Shown here: positions 35,105-43,017 of the stretch, piece by piece
Layout: each line of letters starts with the position of its first letter
Position numbering within the stretch: position 1 is the first letter of the stretch
Source: Acidobacteriota bacterium
Lineage (GTDB): Bacteria; Acidobacteriota; Blastocatellia; RBC074
Direction: 5' to 3'
DNA: 64,000 nt
NCBI GenBank assembly: GCA_016196035.1
Contig: JACPYM010000011.1
Span: 1-64,000 of the forward strand
Made by a program: the position numbers and the translations under genes
The notes under the pieces: generated by a model
Told to the model about the DNA's origin: nothing
What the model saw: only the letters and a program-made list of their open reading frames with translations
Databases searched by the model: none

Positions 35105-35854
35105 TTATTTTTTCTTTTTGGATTTGCCGGTTTTGTGCCCATTCTTGTGGCCGTTCTTTTCAACGGCCGGGCCAAACGCTTGCGGTTGGAAATTGCGTGG
35201 GATTTGCAGCTTGAATGTCTCGTCGTTGATACGGGCCAGGTACAGCCCAGCCTTCCACACTTCGGCGCGCAGATTGGCGGGGATGTCCACGGCGGCGATG
35301 ATGCCGTAAATCTTACGGTCTTTCATGGCAGGAAAGAAGCGCGGTAGTTTGGCGATAGTCTCAAGAATCTGCTCAATCGCTTCCGGTTTGAGGTGGCTTT
35401 TGATCTCGACGACGTAAGCTTCCTTGAGAGTGCCAGTATTGTCGTAGCCAAATACGTCCATTTCAAGCGTTTCGCCGTTGAGAAAGAATTTGCGGCGCGG
35501 TGAGACATCGTTCACGCCGAAGCGTCTGCGCAGCACTGTTTCCATAGAAGGCAAGGCCATGCCTTCGGCAAAACTGCCAAACTTGTTGCCGAGGTCGCCA
35601 ATTTGTTTATCCACACGTTTAATTTGTTTATTGGTTTCGGCTTGTTGGCGGTCAAGTTCGGCTTGGCGGCGGTCAGACTGTTCCCGCAACTCGGCTTGGC
35701 GGCGGTCGGACTGTTCCCGCAACTCGGCTTGGCGGCGGTCAGACTGTTCCCGCAACTCAGCGATGCGCCGGTCGTGTGCTTGCATTTGCGCAGCGGTTTC
35801 AGCCTGCATTTTTGCAACGCTCGCGACTAAGTCTCTCAATTCCTGGTCAGTCAT
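35105..35854 (-). CDS. DUF3782 protein, PD-(D/E)XK nuclease-like, with coiled coil
   Basis: This is a 249-residue protein from ATG 35854, preceded by AGGAGG. Residues 1-100 form a long charged coiled coil holding three exact-length 11-residue repeats (REQSDRRQAEL, residues 35-67). The C-terminal domain carries the pattern of PD-(D/E)XK folds: LEMDVFGYDN, then AYVVEIKSHLKPEAIEQI, with Asp and Glu-x-Lys as candidate catalytic residues. A Lys-rich tail ends KKKK. DUF3782 members are scattered, often multi-copy, and of unknown biological role. Its position in front of the lyase gene has no obvious logic. Confidence 0.75.
   Translation of the reverse strand: MTDQELRDLVASVAKMQAETAAQMQAHDRRIAELREQSDRRQAELREQSDRRQAELREQSDRRQAELDRQQAETNKQIKRVDKQIGDLGNKFGSFAEGMALPSMETVLRRRFGVNDVSPRRKFFLNGETLEMDVFGYDNTGTLKEAYVVEIKSHLKPEAIEQILETIAKLPRFFPAMKDRKIYGIIAAVDIPANLRAEVWKAGLYLARINDETFKLQIPRNFQPQAFGPAVEKNGHKNGHKTGKSKKKK
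35654..35752. repeat. 3 x 33-bp in-frame tandem repeat
   Basis: Three 33-bp units code for REQSDRRQAEL in the DUF3782 coiled coil. They differ at only one or two bases, implying recent duplication. The unit length matches the three-heptad (11-residue) periodicity of a coiled coil. Confidence 0.95.
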
Positions 35855-35919
35855 AAAACCTCCTGCCGTGTTTGGCTCGTTGATGAATGGCGCGGAAATA
35901 CTAGCACACCAAATCTGAT

Positions 35920-37023
35920 TCAGCTTCGGCCCAAAAACAAATCCCGCCCTTTGACCAAGGCCGCAATCTTCCGATCCGCAATCGAACGCTTGTTCATCCA
36001 GAAGCCGCAATCGGGATTGACCCACTTAATGCGTTCCGCGCCGATGAAACCCGCCGCCGTCGCGATGCGTTCGGCAATCTCGTCGGGCGTTTCGACAGTG
36101 TTGACCTTGATGTCCACCACGCCCAGGCCCAGGCCGATGCGCGGGTCGAGTTCATCTTTGAAGTATTGCAACTCTTCGTACCCGCGAAAGGCCATCTCGA
36201 TCAGGATGTGGTCGCAATGCAACCGATTCAAAAAGGCGATCAGCTTGCGCCATTCACCGCGTTGGATGGACTGACCGCCGTAATTGCCGAAGCACAGATG
36301 CACGCCTTTTTCTCTGGCGCTGGTGGCTGCGTCAAGCACGACGTTGAGGGCGTCGGCGGCCCAGTCGCCTTCGTCGGGGTGGCCGGTGATGTTGGCTTCG
36401 TCAATTTGAATCACGTCGGCGTCAATTTCGGGGACTTGCTTGGCGAGTGCGTGCGCCAAGGCTGCCGCGAGTTCGGCGCGATTGGCGTAGCGATGATCTA
36501 TGAGCGTCTTGCACAGCATGTGCGGCCCCGTCAGCGTGAATTTCATGGGATGCGTCGTGCAAGCGCGGGCGCGCCGGTAATCCTCCCCCAGATTCAACAT
36601 GCCTTCGTCAATCGTATCTTCGACGACACCGGCGGGGGTGGAACGAAAGCCCATGCCTTCCAGTCGTTTGAATTCGGCAATGTCGGTGCGGGTGACTTGC
36701 GAGCGGATGCCCGTCATCGGGCGAATAAAGTATTCGATCATGCCGTTGGTGTCGGGATGATTGACATCCCAGCGATACAGTTCGCCATCGGCGACGACAT
36801 CGAGGCCGGCGAGTTCTTGAATCTTAAAGACGACTTTGGTCGCGTCAATCAATCCCTGCTGACTAGGCGAAGCCATCAGCCAGTCGGGGACGGGATAGGA
36901 ACCCACGACGGTAGTGCGGATCGGTGGAATTGCGGACTCAGCGATTGCGGATTGCGGATTGCGGATTGCGGATTCGCTCAAGTTGTCTGCTCCTGTGAAT
37001 CGAATTGTTAGATCGGTTTTCAC
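35920..37023 (-). CDS. MetE-like methionine synthase family protein (cobalamin-independent type)
   Basis: This is a 367-residue single-domain protein of the UROD/MetE barrel family. The zinc ligand pattern of MetE catalytic domains is visible: H-x-C in VHLCFGNYGGQ, Glu in HILIEMAFRGYEEL, and Cys in KWVNPDCGFW. It starts catalytic-like sequence at TTVVGSYPVPDWL (about residue 38). The first 35 residues include SAIRNPQSAIAESAI, produced by tandem GATTGCG repeats in the DNA and probably not folded. Known short homologues act as methyl transfer or carbon-sulfur enzymes. Full-length MetE is about 750 residues. The exact reaction is unknown. Confidence 0.75.
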   Translation of the reverse strand: MKTDLTIRFTGADNLSESAIRNPQSAIAESAIPPIRTTVVGSYPVPDWLMASPSQQGLIDATKVVFKIQELAGLDVVADGELYRWDVNHPDTNGMIEYFIRPMTGIRSQVTRTDIAEFKRLEGMGFRSTPAGVVEDTIDEGMLNLGEDYRRARACTTHPMKFTLTGPHMLCKTLIDHRYANRAELAAALAHALAKQVPEIDADVIQIDEANITGHPDEGDWAADALNVVLDAATSAREKGVHLCFGNYGGQSIQRGEWRKLIAFLNRLHCDHILIEMAFRGYEELQYFKDELDPRIGLGLGVVDIKVNTVETPDEIAERIATAAGFIGAERIKWVNPDCGFWMNKRSIADRKIAALVKGRDLFLGRS

Positions 37024-37251
37024 TTCAGTTTACGGGAAAAGAGCCGCGCCTCAAGACGGTATCGCGCGCGTGAGCAAGCGGAGCCTGTGCGATTCGGACA
37101 ATGGCGTAAGCTTGACGCGCCGCTTGCTCACGCGCGCGGTACCGTCCCGGCACAAGCTGCTCCCGTAAACGCGATTGCAAACCGCTCTAAGTGAAAGGTA
37201 GCGTATCAATAACACCGGTGGCAGTAAATCCGCAATCCGCAATCCGCAATC
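36943..37251. repeat. Split inverted pair of tandem 7-mers (GATTGCG / CGCAATC)
   Basis: The left block 36943-36970 has four GATTGCG units and overlaps the 5' end of the MetE-like reading frame. The right block 37228-37251 has complementary CGCAATC units. Between them lies type B copy 3 (37055-37146), so the palindromes are nested. 37024-37378 holds no gene. Confidence 0.85.
37055..37146. repeat. Palindromic repeat, type B copy 3
   Basis: The arms 37055-37081 (GACGGTATCGCGCGCGTGAG...) and 37120-37146 (CCGCTTGCTCACGCGCGCGG...) are nearly perfect complements. The right flank (TTGCAAACCGCTCTAAGTG) resembles the flank of copy 4 at 40955-41080. Confidence 0.93.
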
Positions 37252-37378
37252 AATTGAGCTTGTTCAGGCTTTCTGTTAGCATCTGCCGCGCAATTGCGGC
37301 GAGACAAGCAGTTGGCAACGTGGCGGAACCCCCCTCCCAACCTTTTTCTGTAAACGTTCGGACGTTATCTGTTTTTGC

Positions 37379-38344
37379 ATGGAAGCTGAATCGGCCTTCG
37401 TGTTGTGCCACACGGACGGGCGCATTGTGGCAGAAAATCCAATGTGGCGGCAGTGGTTTGCCGCCGCGACGGATTGCACGCATCTGCAAGCGGCTGCGGC
37501 GCGCCTGGCTTGCCCGCAATTGTGGCCGTTGTCGAGCGCAGCCGTGGAGGCGGGCGCGGTTGAAGTGCAGATTGGCTCCCAGTCGTATCTAATGCATGTG
37601 CATACGCTGGGCGAATGGCTCTTGCTGGAATTCACTGCGGCAGAGCAAGACCGTGCGGCGCAAGCTGAGACAGACGCCCTGCTCGATATGGGGCGGCTGA
37701 CGTCGCGGCTGATTCACGACTTTCGCAATCAGATGGGCGGGCTGAAACTCTATGCTTCCTATCTGAAGAAACGCCTGGCGGGCGCGGAGGCCGGGACGGC
37801 GGGGCAGGAAGGCGCTGAGATTGCCGACAAGATCATTGAAGGGTTGAATACGATGGCTGAACACGCGACGCTGGTCAGCCGTATGACCAAGCCGATTGAA
37901 TTGCGTTGCGAAACGGGTGAGTTGGCGGCGCTGGTTGAGCAACTTGTAAGTGAACAGCGGTTGCGCGCCACGCCGCGCCACGTCCAACTGGTCAGTGGGC
38001 TGGCCGATGACCTTCTCGAATTGCCTTTCGATGTGCAGCAATTGCACGCGGCGCTCACGGCCTTGCTGGCCCGCGCCATCGAAGTTTCACCGCCGCAAAC
38101 GACCGTCACGGTTACGTTGCAACGTGACGCTGAGGATTGCGTTCTGACCGTGACGGATGCCGGGGCGCGGTTGACGGACGCGCAACGCGCGGCGCTTTTT
38201 GATTTTTTGACCCATGAACGACTCAACAAAAACGCCCTTGAACTGGCGCACGCCAAACGCATCCTCGAAGCTCATGGCGGTTCGCTGGTGGCGCGGGCGG
38301 CAGGTAAGGTTGGAACATCGGTACAAGTGAGGTTGAAAATATAA
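37379..38344 (+). CDS. Sensor histidine kinase (partner of NtrC-type regulator)
   Basis: This is a 321-residue protein. A PAS-like N-terminal part (about 1-90) is followed by a dimerisation helix with the phospho-acceptor His in GRLTSRLIHDFRNQMGGLKL. The C-terminal HATPase region (about 190-321) is degenerate: the N-box is ALTALLARAIEVS and the G boxes are weak (VLTVTDAGARL, AHGGSLVARA). No membrane segment is seen, so it should sense a cytoplasmic signal. Next gene, 93 bp on, is a sigma-54 response regulator; they form a plausible two-component pair. Confidence 0.8.
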   Translation: MEAESAFVLCHTDGRIVAENPMWRQWFAAATDCTHLQAAAARLACPQLWPLSSAAVEAGAVEVQIGSQSYLMHVHTLGEWLLLEFTAAEQDRAAQAETDALLDMGRLTSRLIHDFRNQMGGLKLYASYLKKRLAGAEAGTAGQEGAEIADKIIEGLNTMAEHATLVSRMTKPIELRCETGELAALVEQLVSEQRLRATPRHVQLVSGLADDLLELPFDVQQLHAALTALLARAIEVSPPQTTVTVTLQRDAEDCVLTVTDAGARLTDAQRAALFDFLTHERLNKNALELAHAKRILEAHGGSLVARAAGKVGTSVQVRLKI

Positions 38345-38437
38345 ACATAAGGCTGGCCGTTCATTTTTCCGTTTGTCATTCACTGGCAGTACGGCAAATG
38401 AGAACACTGACTGGACAGAGGGCGAGGGGCGGAACCG

Positions 38438-39883
38438 TTGAAACAAGAAATCAACATCCTGGTAGTGGACGATGAACCGATGATGACCGAGGGCCTCAGA
38501 TTGGTGCTCGGCGCGGAAGGTTATCGTGTGCAAACGGCGCAGGATTTCCGCGCGGGTCACGCGGCGCTGCAACGCGGCGCCTTTGATCTGGTCATCTCCG
38601 ATTTGCAATTGCCCGATGATCAGCAAGGCGGGTTGTCGTTGCTGCGCGCGGTTAAAAGCCGCGACTCCCAAAATGGCCAATCCGAAACCGAAGTCATCAT
38701 CATTACTGGCGTCGGTTCAGTCACGAAGGCCGTCGAAGCCACCAAAGCCGGCGCGTTTTACTTTGTCGAAAAGCCCTTCGAGCCGGAGCAGATGTTGCTG
38801 CTGGTCGAAAAAGCGCTCGAACGCCGCCGCTTGCGCACCGAGTCTGAGAACCTGCGCAAACATTTTCAGCGCTCCGAATTCGCCAGCATGATCGGTGCCT
38901 CGAAGGCGATGCAGAAAATTTACGAGACCATCGAGAGCGTTGCCAAAAGCGATGCCAACGTCCTGATCATTGGCGAATCCGGCACCGGCAAGGAACTGAT
39001 CGCCAACGCCATTCATTTCAATTCGCTGCGCGCCACGCATGAGTTCGTCAAGGTCAATTGCTCCGCGCTGCCTAAAGAACTGATCGAGTCCGAACTGTTC
39101 GGCTATGTCAAAGGCGCGTTTACCGGAGCGAATCAAAACCGCTCCGGCCTCATCGCCGAGGCCAAGGGCGGCAGCCTGATGCTCGACGAAATCGGCGAGA
39201 TGCCGCTGGAGTTGCAGCCGAAGCTTTTGCGCGTGCTGGAAGAGCGGCGCTTCCGTCCGGTCGGTTCGTCCGAAACCTTCGAGGCCGACTTCCGCTTGAT
39301 CGCCGCCACCAACCGCGAACCGCGCGAGGCGATCAAGGACGGCCAGATGCGCGAAGACCTTTTCTATCGCGTCTCGACCATCACGATCAGCGTGCCGCCG
39401 CTACGTGAACGCAGCGAAGACCTGCAACTATTGATTGATCACTTCTTCAATAAGTTTTCCAACAAATACAAACGGCCGCTGCAAGGCATTTCGCAGGCGG
39501 CCTATCAACGCCTGTTTGCCCACCCCTGGCCCGGCAACGTGCGCGAATTGCAGAACGCGCTGGAGCGTGCCGTGCTGTTGGCCAAAGGCAATCAAATTCA
39601 ACCCGAAGATTTGCCATTCGGCGCGTCCACGGTGGATGGCGAACAGGACGGCAATGCGGCGCACCATTTCACGGTGCCGCCGGATCTGACCTTGGACGAA
39701 ATTGAAAAGATCGTCATTGCGGAAACCTTGAAACGCACGGACGGCAATAAACAGGAAGCTGCCCGCTTGCTGGGCATCTACCGCCCGCGGTTGTACAGCA
39801 AGATTCGCAAATACAAGCTGGAAGTCTCTAGCAAACCCGGACGCCGCCCCAAAAAGAAAGCGGCCACGGGCGCGGGGGACTGA
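38438..39883 (+). CDS. NtrC-family sigma-54-dependent response regulator
   Basis: This is a 481-residue protein. The receiver (1-120) has the phospho-Asp in FDLVISDLQLPDD. The AAA+ domain (about 145-385) has Walker A GESGTGKELIA, the sigma-54 contact GAFTGA in YVKGAFTGANQNRSG, and Walker B MLDEIGEMPLE. The C-terminal Fis-type HTH (about 420-460) contains NKQEAARLLGIYRPRLYSKI. It activates RpoN promoters when phosphorylated. The start is TTG at 38438. It follows the histidine kinase gene. No -24/-12 site was confirmed near it. Confidence 0.93.
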   Translation: MKQEINILVVDDEPMMTEGLRLVLGAEGYRVQTAQDFRAGHAALQRGAFDLVISDLQLPDDQQGGLSLLRAVKSRDSQNGQSETEVIIITGVGSVTKAVEATKAGAFYFVEKPFEPEQMLLLVEKALERRRLRTESENLRKHFQRSEFASMIGASKAMQKIYETIESVAKSDANVLIIGESGTGKELIANAIHFNSLRATHEFVKVNCSALPKELIESELFGYVKGAFTGANQNRSGLIAEAKGGSLMLDEIGEMPLELQPKLLRVLEERRFRPVGSSETFEADFRLIAATNREPREAIKDGQMREDLFYRVSTITISVPPLRERSEDLQLLIDHFFNKFSNKYKRPLQGISQAAYQRLFAHPWPGNVRELQNALERAVLLAKGNQIQPEDLPFGASTVDGEQDGNAAHHFTVPPDLTLDEIEKIVIAETLKRTDGNKQEAARLLGIYRPRLYSKIRKYKLEVSSKPGRRPKKKAATGAGD

Positions 39884-39948
39884 GCAACAAATCAAATGGC
39901 GCAGGCAGCACTGCTAGCCCTTTGGTTTCTTTACCTAGGAGTTGAGGT

Positions 39949-40881
39949 ATGAGAACAGTTACAACATTTGGTTTGAGTCTGGCCCTTTGCGCCGGATTGA
40001 CCTTGATGGCAGCGGCACAAACCGGGCAAACGCAAGCAACTGATACGACCAGCGCCACCCAATCACAAGCCGCCGCCGCGCCGCTGGAAGCGGTCAATTT
40101 GGTCATCACCAACAAAGAAGTCTCGGCCGTGCAAGCCGCCTTGCTGGGACGCGGCTATTTGCAGGCGCGACCGAGCGGCGTCCTTAATGGGCAAACGCGT
40201 GAAGCGTTGCGCGCCTGGCAAACCGATCACAAGCTCGAAGTCAGCGGACGCATTGACCGCCCGACGCTCGAGAGCCTGGAGGTCAGCTATCCGGCCACGG
40301 GCAAAGAAACCGAGAGCGCGCGCCGCAACGGCATGCTGCCGAGCCTTGGGTACAAGACCAAAAATGGCGCGCTCACGGCCAAGAATGCGGTCACGGGCAC
40401 TTCGCAAAGCGTGGACAACCACACGAAAGCCGGTTATCAAAAAACGGTGGATACGACCAAGAACGCGGGGCTTTACGTGAAGGACAAAACCGTGGGCGCG
40501 GCCCTGTACACCAAAGACAAAACCGTCGGCGCGGCGCGGTACAGCAAAGATAAAACTGTCGGCGCCTTTACGCGCACCAAAAACGTTACGGTGAGCGCGG
40601 GGCAAACCACGTCGGGCGGCGTCAAGACGGCGGCGCGCAAAACACAGGGTGCCGCGCAACGCACGACGGACGCCGTTGTCGGGCGCAGCGACTTGGACAT
40701 CCAAACCCAGATTCGGGCTGTGCTCGAGGGCGATTCTGAAGCGCGCAACTTCACGACCACCGTCAAAAACGGCAATGTCACCGTGAAATTGCCGCCCGGC
40801 TATCAACAGGACTACAGCAACGCCATTGCCAGCATTCGGCGGGTCGGTGGCGTCAAGTCGGTGTTTGTGGTGCAGCCTTAG
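39949..40881 (+). CDS. Exported BON-domain protein with peptidoglycan-binding-like region and KDKTVGAA repeats
   Basis: This is a 310-residue protein. The signal peptide is at residues 1-23 (LSLALCAGLTLMAAAQ). A PG_binding_1-like motif follows (about 50-105; VQAALLGRGYLQARPSGVLN, then LRAWQTDHKLEVSG). A Lys/Thr-rich middle has repeats of the KDKTVGAALYT type about 11 residues long (residues 178-210). The C-terminal BON domain (about 245-308) ends GVKSVFVVQP. BON domains bind phospholipid or link envelope layers, so a periplasmic cell-wall/outer-membrane connector is plausible. It follows the NtrC regulator by 65 bp. Confidence 0.8.
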   Translation: MRTVTTFGLSLALCAGLTLMAAAQTGQTQATDTTSATQSQAAAAPLEAVNLVITNKEVSAVQAALLGRGYLQARPSGVLNGQTREALRAWQTDHKLEVSGRIDRPTLESLEVSYPATGKETESARRNGMLPSLGYKTKNGALTAKNAVTGTSQSVDNHTKAGYQKTVDTTKNAGLYVKDKTVGAALYTKDKTVGAARYSKDKTVGAFTRTKNVTVSAGQTTSGGVKTAARKTQGAAQRTTDAVVGRSDLDIQTQIRAVLEGDSEARNFTTTVKNGNVTVKLPPGYQQDYSNAIASIRRVGGVKSVFVVQP

Positions 40882-40902
40882 CAGCAGGGCTTTGAGTGGT
40901 AT

Positions 40903-40934
40903 GCGTAGCGCAACCTCGGCGGGTTGCGCTACGC
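40903..40934. repeat. Short hairpin of GCAACC-TCGGCGG-GGTTGC type, copy 2
   Basis: A near-perfect hairpin, GCGTAGCGCAACC / GGTTGCGCTACGC, with a short CTCGGCG-like loop. It lies 22 bp after the BON gene and is related to 28580-28610. Confidence 0.85.
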
Positions 40935-40954
40935 CGATCGGATTGCAGAGCGGT

Positions 40955-41080
40955 GTACGGGCGGCGCTCCGGGGCAGTACCGCGCGTCAGCAAGTGGAGA
41001 CTCAGGGTGTACCGTATTGCGCCAGCGTTGACGCACCGCTTGCTGACGCGCGCGGTACTGCTCCGGAGCGCCGCCCGTAC
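40955..41080. repeat. Palindromic repeat, type B copy 4
   Basis: The arms of about 43-45 bases, 40955-40997 and 41036-41080, contain GTACGGGCGGCGCTCCGGGG and its complement, then GTACCGCGCGTCAGCAAG. It lies in the 341-bp gap 40882-41222, which contains no gene. Confidence 0.95.
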
Positions 41081-41222
41081 ATTCAATTGCAAACTGATCT
41101 AAAGTGCGCTTTGTTCTCGAAATGGCCTTTTTGGATAAGTGTCCAGCCATCACATACAGTAAAACCTGCCTCGAAGTGAGTAGTTTACTTGGTTTGAGCA
41201 GGGGAGAAAGCGGGCGGGCAGG

Positions 41223-42956
41223 TTAGAGCTTGACGGGTTCGCGGCTGGTGCTTTGCGCGGGGAGCGTGCCTTGTTGGGTTTTGAGGTCTTCTTCCAGGTC
41301 TTTTTTGATTTGTTTGAGTTCTTTGGCGACGTCTTCGCAACGTTGCTCGATCTCGTCTATGCGTTCAGGCGAAAGTTGTGCGATGTCAATCAGCGTGGCT
41401 TGCGCTCTATTCAGCTTCTGGCCCAATTTCTCGCGCTTTTCGGTGCCGACTTTGGGTGCCGCCGCCAAGTCGTTTTTCAGTTTCGTGATCTCATCATGCA
41501 GACTCGTTAGCAGGGATTGTTTTTGCGTCTCGCGTTCCAGGCGCTTGTGCTGCTTGACCGCTTCGGCCTCGGCGGTCGAACGCTGCTGTTGATTGAAGTA
41601 CCAAAAGGCCGCGCCGCCGATCCCCGCGAGGGCGATGATGGTCAGAATCACTGGCAGGAAGGAGAACGATTTTTGTTCTCCTTGACCGTGACTGGCCGTC
41701 GCTGCCATGCGCCCGGAATGATTCGTTTGGGGTGCGTGGGGTAAGAGGTCTCCTGTACCATCAGCCGAAGTGGTCTTTAACTCCTCTTCAAAATCGCCAA
41801 TTTCAAACACCGCCGTAATCGGGCCGACGCGGTCGGTCATGTCGTTGGTTGACTTAAGCGGGGTAGTACGCGAGGGGAGCGGCGAAGTCGTCGGTGGAGG
41901 GGGAATGGGCGCGACTAAAGGCCCGGTTTTTTTGGCGTTCAGTTCACCGGTTAAAGCCCCGGTGCGGGCGGGTGACCCGGCCACAGCTTCACCCGCGAGG
42001 TCAGGCCCCGTCGGATCGGTAAGCTGGTCGGTCGTCGCTCCCGCTGACCAATTCAGTTCGGTCGGCGTATCCGGTGAACGCGCGATGCCTTGCGGTTCAA
42101 TGGCGTCGCCCTCTGGCTGCTCGAGCGCGCTGCCGGAAAATTGCGCGATGACGACGGTGATGTTGTCTTCGCCGCCGCGCTGATTCGCCAGGGTGATCAG
42201 ATTTTGGCAGGCGGTTTTGAAATCCGCCGATTCCTGCACGATCTGCAAAATCTCTTCGGCATGCATCTTGCCCGAAAGTCCGTCACTGCACAGCACCAGC
42301 GTATCGAGATGGCAAACCGGCAGCGTGTTGACCTCGACGTTGACGTTGATGTGCGCGCCCAGGGCTTGCAGGATGACGTTGCGGTAACTGTGGGTCTCGG
42401 CCTCTTCTTCGGTAATCTGACCGGCATCAATCAATTGCTGAACCAGCGATTGATCTTTGGTGATGCGCGCGATTTTGCCTTTGCGAATCAAATAGGCCCG
42501 GCTGTCACCGACCTGCGCGAAATACGCGTGGCCGCTATGCACGGCGACGCCGGTGAAAGTGGCGCCGAGACCTTTATGGGCGGGATTAGCCATGCCATCC
42601 GAATGGATGAGCAGGTTGGCTTCTTCAATCGCCAGCCGCAAGCGTTCCTGGAAGGGCACTTTGCCGTAATTCTGGTGGGCTTGCAATTGCAGCATGCGAT
42701 CCCGCACGGTCTCAACCGCCAGCCGCGAAGCGACTTCGCCGGCCAGCGCGCCGCCCATGCCGTCCGAGACAGCCAGCAGCGAACCGTAATAGCCTTGCTG
42801 AAACGTCAGCAATTCCGGGGGTTCTTCCTCGCCCGCGCTCCAACTGGTGCCCGTCGAAAGATCCAGAATCAGAAAATTGTCTTCGTTGCCGCTCCGCACC
42901 ATGCCGACGTCGGTTTGGGCGTACAGTGCAACATTCATCGTTGGGTGGTCTGCCAT
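41223..42956 (-). CDS. PP2C-family Ser/Thr protein phosphatase with C-terminal membrane anchor
   Basis: This is a 577-residue protein from ATG 42956; ATG 42938 is also possible. The metal-dependent phosphatase domain (about 1-255) has the PP2C motifs TDVGMVRSGNEDNF, LAVSDGMGGALAGEVAS, and GDSRAYLIRKGKIARITKDQ, and ends SNQRGGEDNITVVIAQ-like. A Pro/Thr-rich linker leads to a transmembrane segment (about 433-455; PVILTIIALAGIGGAAFWYF) and then a charged coiled coil at the C-terminus. It would dephosphorylate Ser/Thr phosphoproteins, probably those of the kinase encoded at 45169-47346. Confidence 0.92.
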   Translation of the reverse strand: MADHPTMNVALYAQTDVGMVRSGNEDNFLILDLSTGTSWSAGEEEPPELLTFQQGYYGSLLAVSDGMGGALAGEVASRLAVETVRDRMLQLQAHQNYGKVPFQERLRLAIEEANLLIHSDGMANPAHKGLGATFTGVAVHSGHAYFAQVGDSRAYLIRKGKIARITKDQSLVQQLIDAGQITEEEAETHSYRNVILQALGAHINVNVEVNTLPVCHLDTLVLCSDGLSGKMHAEEILQIVQESADFKTACQNLITLANQRGGEDNITVVIAQFSGSALEQPEGDAIEPQGIARSPDTPTELNWSAGATTDQLTDPTGPDLAGEAVAGSPARTGALTGELNAKKTGPLVAPIPPPPTTSPLPSRTTPLKSTNDMTDRVGPITAVFEIGDFEEELKTTSADGTGDLLPHAPQTNHSGRMAATASHGQGEQKSFSFLPVILTIIALAGIGGAAFWYFNQQQRSTAEAEAVKQHKRLERETQKQSLLTSLHDEITKLKNDLAAAPKVGTEKREKLGQKLNRAQATLIDIAQLSPERIDEIEQRCEDVAKELKQIKKDLEEDLKTQQGTLPAQSTSREPVKL

Positions 42957-43017
42957 AGAAACAGTGTGAGTCCGATTTGCGAGCCGTGCAACCTGAAACG
43001 CCTTCAGGTCTGACTTG

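Noticed and set aside
36166-37011. Plus-strand open frame opposite the MetE-like gene
   Set aside because: The minus-strand protein has zinc-ligand motifs and a family; this does not.
42090-43013. Plus-strand open frame opposite PP2C
   Set aside because: It is a shadow of the phosphatase; no domain and no ribosome site.
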